A stretch of 64,000 bases of DNA from Ruegeria_C sp041537925 (GTDB lineage Bacteria; Pseudomonadota; Alphaproteobacteria; Rhodobacterales; Rhodobacteraceae). A program made the translations under genes and the position numbers. The DNA is taken from positions 62,001-126,000 of the forward strand of contig NZ_JBGOSH010000001.1 in the NCBI RefSeq assembly GCF_041537925.1, read 5' to 3'. Under the pieces are notes generated by a model. That model saw nothing but the letters and a program-made list of their open reading frames with translations. It ran no database searches and was not told where the DNA came from. Positions within the stretch are counted from its first letter, which is position 1, and each line of letters starts with the position of its first letter. This document shows positions 25,870 to 34,918 of the stretch, one piece after another.

Positions 25870-27063
25870 CTACTCGGCGGCGCGCGTTTTTGCAATCTGA
25901 CCCGCGAAGTCGCACAGGGTTTTCAGCGCAGCGGCAAAGCCTGCGTCATCCACTGTCATCGCGACGCGAATATGGCCCGCCGCCGCCTTGCCGAAGCTTT
26001 CACCGGGCATGACCGCGATGTGATGGGTATCGAGCAGGGCATAGGCAAATGCCTCGCCGTTCATGCCGGTCGCGCGTATATCCAGCATCAGGTACATCGC
26101 GCCCTGTGCCGGCACCAGTCGCAGCACGTTCTGGGCTTGCAGCACCTGCTGCGCCAGCGCGCGTCGTCGGCGGAAAGGAGCGGCGACTTCGTCCTCCAGC
26201 CAGGGGCCTTCGTTCAGCGCGAAATTTCCCGCCGCCTGGACAAATCCCGGCACGCCATAGGTGGTGTGGGTGGCTAGATTGATCAGATGCGCGATCGCCT
26301 CCTCCGGGCCCACGACCCAGCCGCAGCGCGATCCGGTCATGGCATGGGATTTCGACATCGAACCGACCACCAGAGTACGATCCACCATGTCGGGCAGGGC
26401 GCGCGGGCTAAGATGTTCGCCCTCCCAGACCTGAGTGTCGTAGACCTCGTCCGAGATCAGCCACAGGTCGCGCTTACGGCAGACCCCGGCAATCCCTTCC
26501 AGCGTGTTGCGGGAATAGACCACGCCGGTGGGGTTGTTGGGCGTGTTGATCAGCAGAGAGGTGGCGCCCTCGGCGGCTGCGTCGATTTCGGCGGCGCGCG
26601 GTTGGAACCCGTCTTCGGCATGGGCTTGAACCGGTTTCGCAATCGCGGCCACACCCCGGATCGTGCCGGGATAGGTAGCATAATAGGGATCGATGAACAG
26701 ACCCACGTCACCCGGATCACAGGTTGCGTTATGGGCGGCGAACAGTGCCGCCTGGCCACCCGGGGTGATCAGCACATTGTCGCGGCTGGTGGGCACGCCG
26801 GTCCGGTCCTGGATGCGGGCGGCAACGGTGTCGCGCAGGTCAAGCTCGCCAGGCACGCTGGAATACCCGGTCTTGCCCGCACGCGCGGCCGCATCCATCG
26901 CGTCGAGGATCACTGGATGGGTGCGGATGTCATGCTCGCCCTGCGTCAGCTCGGTGACCGCAACGCCGGCGCGCACCATTGCGCGCGCCTTGTTGAACAC
27001 ATCCCACCCGTCCGAGCCGCCGCCGGTGATGTTCGTGATACGATGAGACAGCTTCATCCCCAC
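25870..27063 (-). CDS. Class I/II PLP-dependent aminotransferase
   Basis: 397 residues, fold-type I aspartate-aminotransferase family. The PLP lysine lies in MSKSHAMTGSRCGW; the conserved NTPNNPTGVVYS loop and the DEVYDTQVW segment are present. It probably transaminates an aromatic, aspartate-like or branched substrate; specificity is not visible. It lies tail to tail with the beta-barrel gene and is followed upstream (same strand) by a YjbR gene with a separate start. Initiation at MGMKLSH or at the third codon is equally possible. Confidence 0.88.
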   Translation of the reverse strand: MGMKLSHRITNITGGGSDGWDVFNKARAMVRAGVAVTELTQGEHDIRTHPVILDAMDAAARAGKTGYSSVPGELDLRDTVAARIQDRTGVPTSRDNVLITPGGQAALFAAHNATCDPGDVGLFIDPYYATYPGTIRGVAAIAKPVQAHAEDGFQPRAAEIDAAAEGATSLLINTPNNPTGVVYSRNTLEGIAGVCRKRDLWLISDEVYDTQVWEGEHLSPRALPDMVDRTLVVGSMSKSHAMTGSRCGWVVGPEEAIAHLINLATHTTYGVPGFVQAAGNFALNEGPWLEDEVAAPFRRRRALAQQVLQAQNVLRLVPAQGAMYLMLDIRATGMNGEAFAYALLDTHHIAVMPGESFGKAAAGHIRVAMTVDDAGFAAALKTLCDFAGQIAKTRAAE

Positions 27064-27117
27064 CTCCCATATTGGTCGTCAAGCGGAGAGGGGCAGAGGC
27101 GATGTGATTTGTCAATC

Positions 27118-27462
27118 TCAACCGCGCGGTGGCAAGCTCGCTTGCAGTTTCTTTGTCAGACCGGCCCGCACCAGATCGTAAGACACCTCGATCCTGTGGC
27201 GCGTCTCGTCCTCGGACGAATCCCAGCCCAGCCTGATCCAGCTGCGGTGAAAATACGGCGCGCGAACGCCAACGCCTGCGTCAATCAGCATCTGGGCGGT
27301 TTCGATATCGGGGGTCTTGACCGACACACCGTCATTGGCGGTGCCGATACAGGCAAACATCTTGCCGCCCACCTTCCAGGCGTCATGGCCACCGCCCCAA
27401 GGGTCCGAGACCTCGGCGCCCGGCAGCGCGGCACAGATGCGGTTCACGCTGTCACGCGACAC
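27118..27462 (-). CDS. MmcQ/YjbR-family (DUF419) protein
   Basis: 114 residues with the YjbR fold signature: the start SRDSVNRICAALPGAEV, then DPWGGGHDAWKVGGKMFA, and a C-terminal LVRAGLTKKLQA. YjbR-like proteins have a double-wing DNA-binding-like fold, but few have a proven role. It is 3 bp from the coiled-coil gene upstream on the same strand, so co-transcription is likely. Confidence 0.85.
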   Translation of the reverse strand: MSRDSVNRICAALPGAEVSDPWGGGHDAWKVGGKMFACIGTANDGVSVKTPDIETAQMLIDAGVGVRAPYFHRSWIRLGWDSSEDETRHRIEVSYDLVRAGLTKKLQASLPPRG

Positions 27463-27465
27463 GGT

Positions 27466-27969
27466 CTATAGCCCGGTTTCCAGCTTCAGCTCTCCGTCGG
27501 CGATCAGGTTTCCCGCCGAGCCCACCGCCTCGAAAGAGGTCTTGGCCGCCTTCAGTTCGCGTTGAATGCGCGCGGAATGCTTGGCCGCCTGGCGCAGGCT
27601 CTCCTCATAGGCGGCGGTTTCCTTTCTCATCGTCTTTTCAACAGATTTGCGCTTTTTCTTATCCCCGTCCGAGCGCGCTTTCCTGAGGCTTTTCATGTGA
27701 CTGGCAAGGATCTTTTCGTGGCCCGATATCTGCGTGCGGCAATGAACCAGATGCTCGCGCTCAGATTCCAGCCGGGTCAGGCACTGATCAAGTTCGCGCA
27801 GATGCTTGTGAATGCTGGTTTCGAACCGCTGCTGCTTGGTTCGCAACCCCGACACCAGCGCGGCATAGTCACTGTCCAGCGCGTTGACCACCGCACTGTC
27901 AAGTTGCGTGGCAGCGCTGTCATCTGTCTCATGCGGTCCCAAGGACCACTTCGCTCTTGAGGTGTTCAT
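27466..27969 (-). CDS. Basic coiled-coil protein of unknown function
   Basis: 167 residues from the ATG giving MNTSRAKW; 13 more codons are open upstream. The middle half is a charged helix (for example KSLRKARSDGDKKKRKSVEKTMRKE) predicted to form a coiled coil, and the C-terminus ends LIADGELKLETGL. There is no signal peptide and no recognisable domain. It probably shares a transcript with the YjbR gene 3 bp downstream. Confidence 0.6.
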   Translation of the reverse strand: MNTSRAKWSLGPHETDDSAATQLDSAVVNALDSDYAALVSGLRTKQQRFETSIHKHLRELDQCLTRLESEREHLVHCRTQISGHEKILASHMKSLRKARSDGDKKKRKSVEKTMRKETAAYEESLRQAAKHSARIQRELKAAKTSFEAVGSAGNLIADGELKLETGL

Positions 27970-28076
27970 TTGTGTTATATGGCTCCCTGTGGTTGCACTA
28001 TAGCACAAAGTTCCGGTGCTCGCAGCCCTTTTGGACCGGCCTTGAAAGATCGGCGGCGGAGCGCTATGCAGGTCCC

Positions 28077-28118
28077 ATGAACCCGATTTGTATCATTATT
28101 TGCTGCATTCCCTGCTGA
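28077..28118 (+). CDS. Cysteine-rich leader peptide of cysS
   Basis: A 13-codon ORF encoding MNPICIIICCIPC, with four cysteine codons (one TGT, three TGC), starting 139 bp before the cysteinyl-tRNA synthetase start on the same strand. AGG precedes the ATG at about 6 bp. After the stop comes GGGCCGG followed by a T-rich tract (28131-28152), and upstream GGACCGGCC (28033-28041) can pair with it, giving alternative structures of the sort used in attenuation. The codon content and gene order strongly suggest that ribosome stalling at Cys codons senses charged tRNA-Cys. The exact terminator/antiterminator pair is not resolved. Confidence 0.65.
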   Translation: MNPICIIICCIPC

Positions 28119-28215
28119 GCGATCACGCGGGCCGGTTTCTTTCGTTTTCTTCCCAGAGACAAGTTGCTAAGCCCGCGCCAGCGTGCCTTTGGTCCGCGCT
28201 TTGAGGAAAGAGACG
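28119..28215 (+). promoter_or_regulatory. Putative attenuator between leader peptide and cysS
   Basis: Contains GGCCGGT (28131-28137), complementary to ACCGGCC at 28035-28041, immediately followed by a T-rich run (TTCTTTCGTTTTCTT). Position and composition suit a terminator whose folding depends on ribosome progress through the leader ORF. Downstream is the AGGAAAG ribosome site of cysS. Confidence 0.45.
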
Positions 28216-29610
28216 ATGACACCTATCAGACTGCACAACACCAAAACCCGCCGGAAAGAGGATTTCGCACCGATCAATGCGAAAGATGTGCGGATGTATG
28301 TCTGCGGGCCGACTGTTTATGACCGGGCGCATCTGGGCAATGCGCGGCCCGTGGTGGTGTTCGACGTGCTCTACCGGCTGTTGCGGCAGTTCTATGGGGC
28401 CGAACACGTGACCTATGTACGCAATTTCACTGATGTGGACGACAAGATCAACGCAACCGCTCTGGCCCGCAAGCAGGCCGGGGCCGAAGGCACGTTGGAA
28501 GAGTTGGTGCAGGCGCGTTCGGATGAGACGATTGGCTGGTATCTGAAAGACATGGATGAGGTCGGCGCGATGCGACCGAACGAGATGCCGCGCGCCACCG
28601 AGTATATTGCCCAGATGATCGCGATGATCGAGGGGCTGATTGCGGAGGGGTACGCCTATGAGAAAGAGGACCATGTCCTGTTCCGCGTGCGCAATTACGA
28701 TGATTATGGCAAGCTCTCGGGTCGGTCAGTGGATGACATGATCGCAGGCGCGCGGGTCGAGGTGGCGCCTTTCAAGGAAGACCCGATGGACTTCGTGCTG
28801 TGGAAACCCTCGACCGACGATCTGCCCGGCTGGGACAGCCCTTGGGGACGGGGGCGGCCCGGTTGGCACATCGAATGCTCGGCCATGGCGCATGAGTTGT
28901 TGGGCGACAGTTTCGACATTCATGGCGGCGGCAATGACCTGATGTTCCCGCATCATGAGAACGAGATCGCCCAAAGCCGTTGCGCCCATCCCGAGGGGGA
29001 ATTCGCCAAGGTCTGGCTGCATAACGAGATGCTTCAGGTCGAGGGCAAGAAGATGTCCAAATCCCTGGGCAATTTCTTTACCGTGCGTGATCTACTCGAC
29101 AAGGGCGTGCCCGGTGAGGTGATCCGGTTCGTGTTCCTGCAGACGCACTATCGCAAGCCGATGGACTGGACCGAGAAAAAGGCGCGCGAGGCGGAGGGAA
29201 CGCTCCGGAAATGGCGGGCGCTGACAGCGGGCATCGAACCCGCGGCCAGCGCGGCGCCTGCAGTCATCGCCGCGCTTGCCGACGACCTGAACACGGCGGG
29301 CGCCCTCGCAGAGCTCCACCGTCTGGCTGCGACTGGCGAGGCCGCGGGCCTGTTGGCGTCGGCGCAGTTGCTTGGGCTGCTGACGGAGGAGTTAAGCAGA
29401 TGGGCCGAAACAGGTGATTTGGACCTGTCGACGCATGAGATCCGTCTGTCCGATGCGCGCAGCGTTGCGATGGAAAGCAAGGATTTTGCAGAGGTCGACC
29501 GCCTGAAAGCGGCCTATCTGGAGGCGGGCCTTGAGGTGCGCATGAGCAAGGCGGGCGTGGAACTGGTGCCAGGGCCCGATTTCGACGCTGCCAAGCTGGA
29601 GAGCGTGTGA
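28216..29610 (+). CDS. cysS: Cysteinyl-tRNA synthetase
   Basis: 464 residues from ATG 28216, which has GAGGAAAG upstream. Class I synthetase motifs are present: a HIGH equivalent in the segment CGPTVYDRAHLGNARP (HLGN), the zinc-ligand region FRRPGWHIECSAMAH-type (GWHIECSAMA), HGGGNDLMFPHHENE, and KMSKS at KKMSKSLGN. It charges tRNA-Cys with cysteine. Its stop overlaps the cimA start by 1 bp. Probably regulated by the upstream cysteine leader ORF. Confidence 0.97.
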   Translation: MTPIRLHNTKTRRKEDFAPINAKDVRMYVCGPTVYDRAHLGNARPVVVFDVLYRLLRQFYGAEHVTYVRNFTDVDDKINATALARKQAGAEGTLEELVQARSDETIGWYLKDMDEVGAMRPNEMPRATEYIAQMIAMIEGLIAEGYAYEKEDHVLFRVRNYDDYGKLSGRSVDDMIAGARVEVAPFKEDPMDFVLWKPSTDDLPGWDSPWGRGRPGWHIECSAMAHELLGDSFDIHGGGNDLMFPHHENEIAQSRCAHPEGEFAKVWLHNEMLQVEGKKMSKSLGNFFTVRDLLDKGVPGEVIRFVFLQTHYRKPMDWTEKKAREAEGTLRKWRALTAGIEPAASAAPAVIAALADDLNTAGALAELHRLAATGEAAGLLASAQLLGLLTEELSRWAETGDLDLSTHEIRLSDARSVAMESKDFAEVDRLKAAYLEAGLEVRMSKAGVELVPGPDFDAAKLESV

Positions 29611-31232
29611 TGACCCGTGAGCGCCTGTACCTCTACGACACCACCCTGCGCGACGGGCAGCAGACGCAGGGGGTGCAGTTCTCGACCCCCGAAAAGGTCC
29701 AGATCACCCGCGCTTTGGACGAGCTGGGGCTGGATTATGTCGAGGGCGGCTGGCCCGGTGCCAACCCCACCGACAGCGCATTTTTCGCCGATGCGCCCCA
29801 GACGGGCGCGCGGCTTGCCGCCTTTGGCATGACCAAACGCTCGGGCCGGTCGGCCGAGAATGACGATGTGCTGGCGGCGGTGCTGAATGCGGGCACCGGC
29901 ACCGTCTGTCTGGTTGGCAAGAGCCATGATTTCCACGTCACCGACGCGCTCGGCATCGCGCTGGAGGAGAACACCGAAAACGTCCGTGCGTCGATCGCGC
30001 ATATCGTGGCGCAGGGGCGCGAGGCGCTGTTTGACGCGGAGCATTTCTTTGACGGCTACCGTGACAACCCGGACTATGCGCTGGCGGTCTGCCATGCGGC
30101 ACTGGAGGCCGGGGCGCGCTGGATCGTGCTGTGTGACACCAATGGCGGCGCGTTGCCATCCGAGATCGGACGGATCGTGGGCGAAGTGATTGCCTCGGGC
30201 ATCCCCGGCGACCGTTTGGGCATTCACACCCATAACGACACCGAACAGGCGGTCGCCGGTTCGCTGGCCGCCATCGAAGCGGGCGCGCGGCAGATCCAGG
30301 GTACGCTGAACGGGCTGGGCGAGCGCTGCGGCAACGCCAACCTGACCTCGCTGATCCCGACACTGCTGCTGAAAGAGCCTTATGCCAGCCGCTTCGAAAC
30401 CGGCGTCACGCCAGAGGCGCTGGCGGGGCTGACCATGGTCAGCCGGATGCTGGACGATATCCTCAACCGGGTGCCGACCAAGCAGGCGCCTTACGTGGGC
30501 GCTTCGGCCTTTGCGCACAAGGCCGGGCTGCATGCCAGTGCGATCCTGAAAAACCCCTCGACCTATGAACATGTGGACCCTGCGGTCATCGGCAACACCC
30601 GCATCATCCCGATGTCGAACCAGGCCGGGCAGTCGAACCTGCGCAACCGACTGGCCGAGGCCGGGCTGGAGGTGGCCAAGGGCGACCCGGCGCTGGGGCG
30701 TATTCTGGAACGGATCAAGGAGCGCGAGGCCGTAGGATACTCCTATGACACCGCGCAGGCCTCTTTCGAGCTGCTGGCGCGTGAGGAACTGGGGCTGCTC
30801 CCCGAACTTTTCGAGGTCAAACGCTACAAGGTCACGGTCGAGCGGCGCAAGAACAAGTACAACCGGATGATCAGCCTGTCCGAGGCGGTGGTTGTGGTGA
30901 AGGTCGACGGCGAAAAGCGCCTGTCGGTCAGTGAATCGCTCGATGAAGACGGCAGCGACCGGGGGCCAGTGAACGCGCTGGCCAAGGCGCTGGCCAAGGA
31001 TCTGGGCCAGTACTCGGCTGTGCTGGAAGACATGCGGCTAGTCGACTTCAAGGTGCGCATCACGCAGGGCGGCACCGAAGCCGTCACCCGCGTCATCATC
31101 GACAGCGAGGACGGTGCAGGGCGGCGCTGGTCTACCGTGGGGGTCAGCGCGAACATAGTGGATGCCAGTTTCGAGGCGCTGCTGGATGCGATCCGATGGA
31201 AACTCATCCACCACACAGAGGCTTCCGCATAG
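29610..31232 (+). CDS. cimA: Citramalate synthase
   Basis: 540 residues of the HMGL/isopropylmalate synthase-like family. Catalytic-domain motifs are LYDTTLRDGQQTQGVQFS near the start and GIHTHNDTEQAVAGSLAAIEAGARQ around 200-225; a C-terminal LeuA-type allosteric domain follows (from about 390). Citramalate synthase condenses pyruvate and acetyl-CoA, giving a threonine-independent route to isoleucine. The start ATG overlaps the cysS stop (TGATG). The name rests on similarity to the CimA subgroup; isopropylmalate synthase is unlikely given the N-terminal motif. Confidence 0.88.
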   Translation: MTRERLYLYDTTLRDGQQTQGVQFSTPEKVQITRALDELGLDYVEGGWPGANPTDSAFFADAPQTGARLAAFGMTKRSGRSAENDDVLAAVLNAGTGTVCLVGKSHDFHVTDALGIALEENTENVRASIAHIVAQGREALFDAEHFFDGYRDNPDYALAVCHAALEAGARWIVLCDTNGGALPSEIGRIVGEVIASGIPGDRLGIHTHNDTEQAVAGSLAAIEAGARQIQGTLNGLGERCGNANLTSLIPTLLLKEPYASRFETGVTPEALAGLTMVSRMLDDILNRVPTKQAPYVGASAFAHKAGLHASAILKNPSTYEHVDPAVIGNTRIIPMSNQAGQSNLRNRLAEAGLEVAKGDPALGRILERIKEREAVGYSYDTAQASFELLAREELGLLPELFEVKRYKVTVERRKNKYNRMISLSEAVVVVKVDGEKRLSVSESLDEDGSDRGPVNALAKALAKDLGQYSAVLEDMRLVDFKVRITQGGTEAVTRVIIDSEDGAGRRWSTVGVSANIVDASFEALLDAIRWKLIHHTEASA

Positions 31233-31951
31233 TGGACTGGCAGGCGTTTTTCAGACTTCACCACGATCTGCCTCGCGAAGGACCCGGCGCGCCAGAGGAT
31301 GTGGATTGGGTTCTGCGCGAGACCGGGCTCACGGGTGCCGTTTCGGTCTGTGACGCGGGGTGCGGGCCGGGGGGCGACCTTGAAACGCTGGCCGTCCGGC
31401 TGCCCGAGGCAAATCTGATCGGACTGGACAAGCATGATGGGTTTGTCACCAGTGCGCAAAATCGCTGCACGCGTTTCGGCGACCGCGTGCAGGTCCGGCA
31501 GGGTGACATGTCTGACCCCGGCGGGCCCTATGATCTGATCTGGTGTGCCGGGGCGCTGTATTTCCTGGGTGTGACCGAAGGGCTGACCTCATGGCGCAAA
31601 ACGCTCGCGCCGGGTGGTTTCGTCGCCTTTTCCGAGCCGGTGAAACTGCAAAATGAGATGCCGCAGGCAGCGCGCGAGTTCTGGCAGGACTACCCCGAGA
31701 TCACCGATCTGGCAGGCATCGAGGCGCGCGTTGACGCTGCGGGATTTGACATTCTAGGTCATCGTCTGATCGTCGGGCAGGCATGGGAAAACTACTATGC
31801 GCCCCTGCGCCGGCGCATCGCCGAACTGCGCGCCGTCACCCCCGATCCGGCAATGGTCGAGATGCTGGACATGAATGCGCGTGAGATCGCGCTTTGGGAG
31901 GCCGCCTCCGATCACATCGCCTATGCCTTGATGCTTGTCCGGCCCCGATGA
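31232..31951 (+). CDS. Class I SAM-dependent methyltransferase
   Basis: 239 residues from a GTG that overlaps the cimA TAG stop (TAGTG). The SAM-binding motif VCDAGCGPGGD is near 40-50, followed by an acidic strand-end LIGLDKHD and the motif GPYDLIWCAGALYFLG. The target is unknown. Tight coupling to cimA upstream and to a squalene/phytoene-synthase-like gene downstream (ATGA) points to a co-regulated operon. Confidence 0.82.
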   Translation: MDWQAFFRLHHDLPREGPGAPEDVDWVLRETGLTGAVSVCDAGCGPGGDLETLAVRLPEANLIGLDKHDGFVTSAQNRCTRFGDRVQVRQGDMSDPGGPYDLIWCAGALYFLGVTEGLTSWRKTLAPGGFVAFSEPVKLQNEMPQAAREFWQDYPEITDLAGIEARVDAAGFDILGHRLIVGQAWENYYAPLRRRIAELRAVTPDPAMVEMLDMNAREIALWEAASDHIAYALMLVRPR

Positions 31952-32724
31952 GCTTTGACGCCGACCTGACCGCCTGTGCCGCGCTGGTGGAAAAGGCTGA
32001 CCCGGACCGGTTTCTGGCCGCCATGGCCGCACCGGTTTCGGCACGCCGAGTGCTGTTCCCGCTCTATGCGCTGAATGTCGAAGTGGCGCGCGCTCCCTGG
32101 GTCACGCAAGAGGCGATGATCGCCGAGATGCGCCTGCAATGGTGGCGAGACGCGCTGGAAGAGATCGCCGGGGGCAAACCCGCACGGCGGCATCAGGTGG
32201 TGACGCCTCTGGCCGCGATCCTGTCGCCAGAACTTGCGGTCTATCTGGATCAATATGTCTCGGTCAGGCGTTGGGATATCTACAAGGACCCGTTCGAGGA
32301 CGCGGCGCATCTGGCCTCGTATCTGGAGCACAGTGCCGGGGCGCTGATGGTCGCAGCGGCGCAGAGTCTCGGGCCAGCGGACACGGATGTTCTGCGAGAT
32401 TATGGCTATGCCACGGGCGTGGCCAACTGGCTGCGCGCCATGCCAGAGCTTGAGGCGCGCGGGCGCATACCCTTGCTGGATGGCACGGCGGAAGGCGTCC
32501 GCATGCTGGCCGAGAACGGGTTGACGCGTCTAGTGCGGGCGCGGCGCGGTCGAGCGGCGGTCTCTGCGGCGGCGCGACCGGCGCTTCTGGCAGGGTGGCA
32601 AACAGAGGCCATACTGAAACAGGCGGTGGCGGCGCCGGGTCTCGTCGCATCGGGCGCGTTGGGGCAGAGCGAGTTCCGCAAACGCGCCAGCCTGATGTGG
32701 CAAGCCGTTTCGGGGCGCTGGTGA
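31948..32724 (+). CDS. Squalene/phytoene synthase-fold protein (NDUFAF6-like)
   Basis: 258 residues of the trans-isoprenyl diphosphate synthase head-to-head family. Hints are FPLYALNVEVARAPWVTQEAMIAEMRLQWWRDAL and YGYATGVANWLRAMPEL, but the DXXXD metal motifs of true squalene/phytoene synthases are not clearly preserved. This subgroup is common in alphaproteobacteria and resembles the mitochondrial complex I assembly factor NDUFAF6, so a non-carotenoid role is likely. Starts in a 4-bp overlap with the methyltransferase. Confidence 0.75.
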   Translation: MSFDADLTACAALVEKADPDRFLAAMAAPVSARRVLFPLYALNVEVARAPWVTQEAMIAEMRLQWWRDALEEIAGGKPARRHQVVTPLAAILSPELAVYLDQYVSVRRWDIYKDPFEDAAHLASYLEHSAGALMVAAAQSLGPADTDVLRDYGYATGVANWLRAMPELEARGRIPLLDGTAEGVRMLAENGLTRLVRARRGRAAVSAAARPALLAGWQTEAILKQAVAAPGLVASGALGQSEFRKRASLMWQAVSGRW

Positions 32725-32840
32725 TCGTGGCTCTGACGCGTGTTCAAAGCGCTGCCTTGCGCGAACTCAAGGCGAAGCCGCAGCGCATGCCCGTTCCGGC
32801 GGGCAGGCGCTTTGTCACCGGCGCGCTGACCGGCGAATGA
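32721..32840 (+). CDS. Possible 39-residue ORF overlapping the upstream stop
   Basis: A GTG overlapping the preceding TGA (GTGA) opens a frame encoding an Arg/Ala-rich peptide with LTRVQSAALRELKAKP and ending VTGALTGE. Coupled overlap is the usual style of this operon, but there is no independent ribosome site and no known family. It could be a gene remnant. Confidence 0.25.
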   Translation: MIVALTRVQSAALRELKAKPQRMPVPAGRRFVTGALTGE

Positions 32841-32958
32841 AGATGTACCTGGAACCATAATGCGCACCGAACAGACGTTGTAGCGCCCGCCTGCGGGCAT
32901 ACGCCGCGCGGCGACCGGACATTCAAGTTTCGAAGCAGAAGCGATGAGTTCTCCCCGC

Positions 32959-34182
32959 TCAGGCCAGTTCCTCTTTCGGGCGCAATACCAGCCAGATCAG
33001 CGCGCCGCCCGCCAGCACCAGGAAGGGGGCCATGGCAAGGTTCACGGCGGTCCAGCCCTCGACCGGGTTGCCGCCCGAGCAATTCATCAGCCCGCCCGAG
33101 GCGACCGAGGCAAAGGTCACGCCGCCAAAGACCAGCAGGTCGTTCAGCCCCTGCATCCGGCCCCGCTCGCTGGGTGCATGGGAATCGGCGAGCATGGTGG
33201 TGGCGCCGATAAAGCCGAAATTCCAGCCGACCCCCAGCAGGATCAGGGCGAGGAAGAAATTGTTCAACTCGACGCCTTCCAGGGCGACAACTCCTGCCGC
33301 TGCCAGAATGACCAGCCCCAGTGCCACGATTTTCTCGACGCCAAAGCGCGCGATCAGATGGCCGGTGAAGAAGCTTGGGATAAACATGGCCAACACATGC
33401 CAGGTGACCACATCTGCCGCGTCATGTGTGGTATAGCCGCAACCCACAACCGCCAGCGGGGTCGAGGTCATCACAAGGTTCATCAGCGCGTATGACACCA
33501 TAGCGCAGATCACCGCCACCGCGATACGGGGGGTTGTGATCAACTCCCACCTTGTGCGGCCCTTGGGGCTGTCCGCCGACGGTGGCGCAGGGCGCGGTAT
33601 GTCGAGGAACAGAAACAGCAGCGATCCGACGAGATTGAGTGCGATTACTGCCGCATAGGTGCCAAGGAACGGGACCACGTATGCGGTGGCGGTCAGCTTC
33701 ACCAGTTGCGGCCCAATGATGGCCGCTGCCAGCCCGCCCGCCATCACATAAGAAATCGCCTTGGGCCGGAACGCGTCCGAGGCGGTATCGGCGGCGGCAA
33801 AGCGATAGAACCCGTGTGCGCTCATATAGATGCCGGTCAGGAAGCTGCCCGCCAGAAAGATCGGGAACGACGCCAGGTAGAGGCCATAGGCCCCCACCAC
33901 GCCGCCCAGTGCGCCCATCAGCGCGCCCAGCATGAACCCGGCGCGGCGGCCCCAGCGCTGCATGATCGCCGACATCGGCGTGGCCGCCAGCATCGACCCC
34001 AGAACGATCATGGAAATCGGTAGGGTCGCCAGGCAGACATTGCTCGCCAGCGACTGCCCGGCCAGCCCTCCGATCGTGAAGATCATCGGCATTTGCGCGC
34101 CCAGCACAGCCTGCGCCGCCACCAGAACCACAACATTGCGGCGGGCGGTGCGGTCGTCGGTGGGGGCGAGTGCGTCTGTCAT
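32959..34182 (-). CDS. MFS transporter
   Basis: 407 residues with about twelve hydrophobic helices, from the ATG giving MTDALAPTDD. Conserved MFS features are the MQRWGRRAGFMLGA loop 2-3 motif and a symmetrical second half with RFGVEKIVALG. It resembles roseobacter permeases of unknown substrate. Convergent with the cimA operon, divergent from the AlkA gene, with about 100 bp between start codons. Confidence 0.87.
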   Translation of the reverse strand: MTDALAPTDDRTARRNVVVLVAAQAVLGAQMPMIFTIGGLAGQSLASNVCLATLPISMIVLGSMLAATPMSAIMQRWGRRAGFMLGALMGALGGVVGAYGLYLASFPIFLAGSFLTGIYMSAHGFYRFAAADTASDAFRPKAISYVMAGGLAAAIIGPQLVKLTATAYVVPFLGTYAAVIALNLVGSLLFLFLDIPRPAPPSADSPKGRTRWELITTPRIAVAVICAMVSYALMNLVMTSTPLAVVGCGYTTHDAADVVTWHVLAMFIPSFFTGHLIARFGVEKIVALGLVILAAAGVVALEGVELNNFFLALILLGVGWNFGFIGATTMLADSHAPSERGRMQGLNDLLVFGGVTFASVASGGLMNCSGGNPVEGWTAVNLAMAPFLVLAGGALIWLVLRPKEELA

Positions 34183-34282
34183 GCCTGCACACGTATCCCC
34201 GATTGCGCAGCGCGACAAGCGGTTGCAACTGCACCGGATGCGGTTACGGTGCCGCAGCACCGCGCAACGAAAACGGGCAGGG

Positions 34283-34918
34283 ATGGCACAAAGCGAACGG
34301 ATCATCGAAACGCCCGACTGCGTGGCCGAAGGGGCGGATTGGCTGGCCGGTCATTGCCCGCGCATGTCGCATGCCATGACGCTCACCGGCCCGCTGCCTT
34401 TGCGGCGCAAGCCGGACGGGTTTGCCGAGCTTCTCAGTGCCATTGTCAGCCAGCAGGTCAGCGTCGCCTCAGCCAATGCGATCTGGGGCCGGTTGAAGGC
34501 GGCCAAGCTGACCGGGCCGCGAAGGATTCTCTGGGCCGGTGAGGACGATCTGCGCGCAGTGGGTCTCAGCCGTCAAAAAATCCGCTATGCACGCGCGCTG
34601 GCCGAGGCGCGGATCGACTACGATGCCTTGCGCGACGCACCCTCAGATGAGGTTATTGCAACGCTGGTCGAGGTGCCCGGCATCGGCGCCTGGACCGCTG
34701 AGATATACGCCATGTTCTCGCTGGGTCGCGCTGATGTCTTTGCTCCGGGTGATCTGGCGCTGCAGGAGGCGGCGAAAGTTCTTTATGACCTGCCCGAGCG
34801 CCCCAGGGAAAAGGAACTGCGACAAATGGCGGAAGACTGGTCGCCCTGGCGGTCGGTTGCGGCCCGCGTGCTCTGGGCCTATTACCGCGTGGCCAAGGAC
34901 AGGGAAGGTATCAGATGA
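34283..34918 (+). CDS. DNA-3-methyladenine glycosylase II (AlkA family)
   Basis: 211 residues of the helix-hairpin-helix glycosylase superfamily. The HhH element LVEVPGIGAWTAEIYAMF is followed by the catalytic aspartate in FAPGDLALQEA. It excises alkylated purines in base excision repair. The length matches the short bacterial AlkA-like forms lacking the extra N-terminal domain of E. coli AlkA. Overlaps the downstream hydrolase gene by 4 bp. Confidence 0.9.
   Translation: MAQSERIIETPDCVAEGADWLAGHCPRMSHAMTLTGPLPLRRKPDGFAELLSAIVSQQVSVASANAIWGRLKAAKLTGPRRILWAGEDDLRAVGLSRQKIRYARALAEARIDYDALRDAPSDEVIATLVEVPGIGAWTAEIYAMFSLGRADVFAPGDLALQEAAKVLYDLPERPREKELRQMAEDWSPWRSVAARVLWAYYRVAKDREGIR

Noticed and set aside
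31948..32724. Carotenoid phytoene synthase
   Set aside because: The paired aspartate-rich metal motifs are not evident, and the neighbours are not carotenoid genes; the NDUFAF6-like reading is better.
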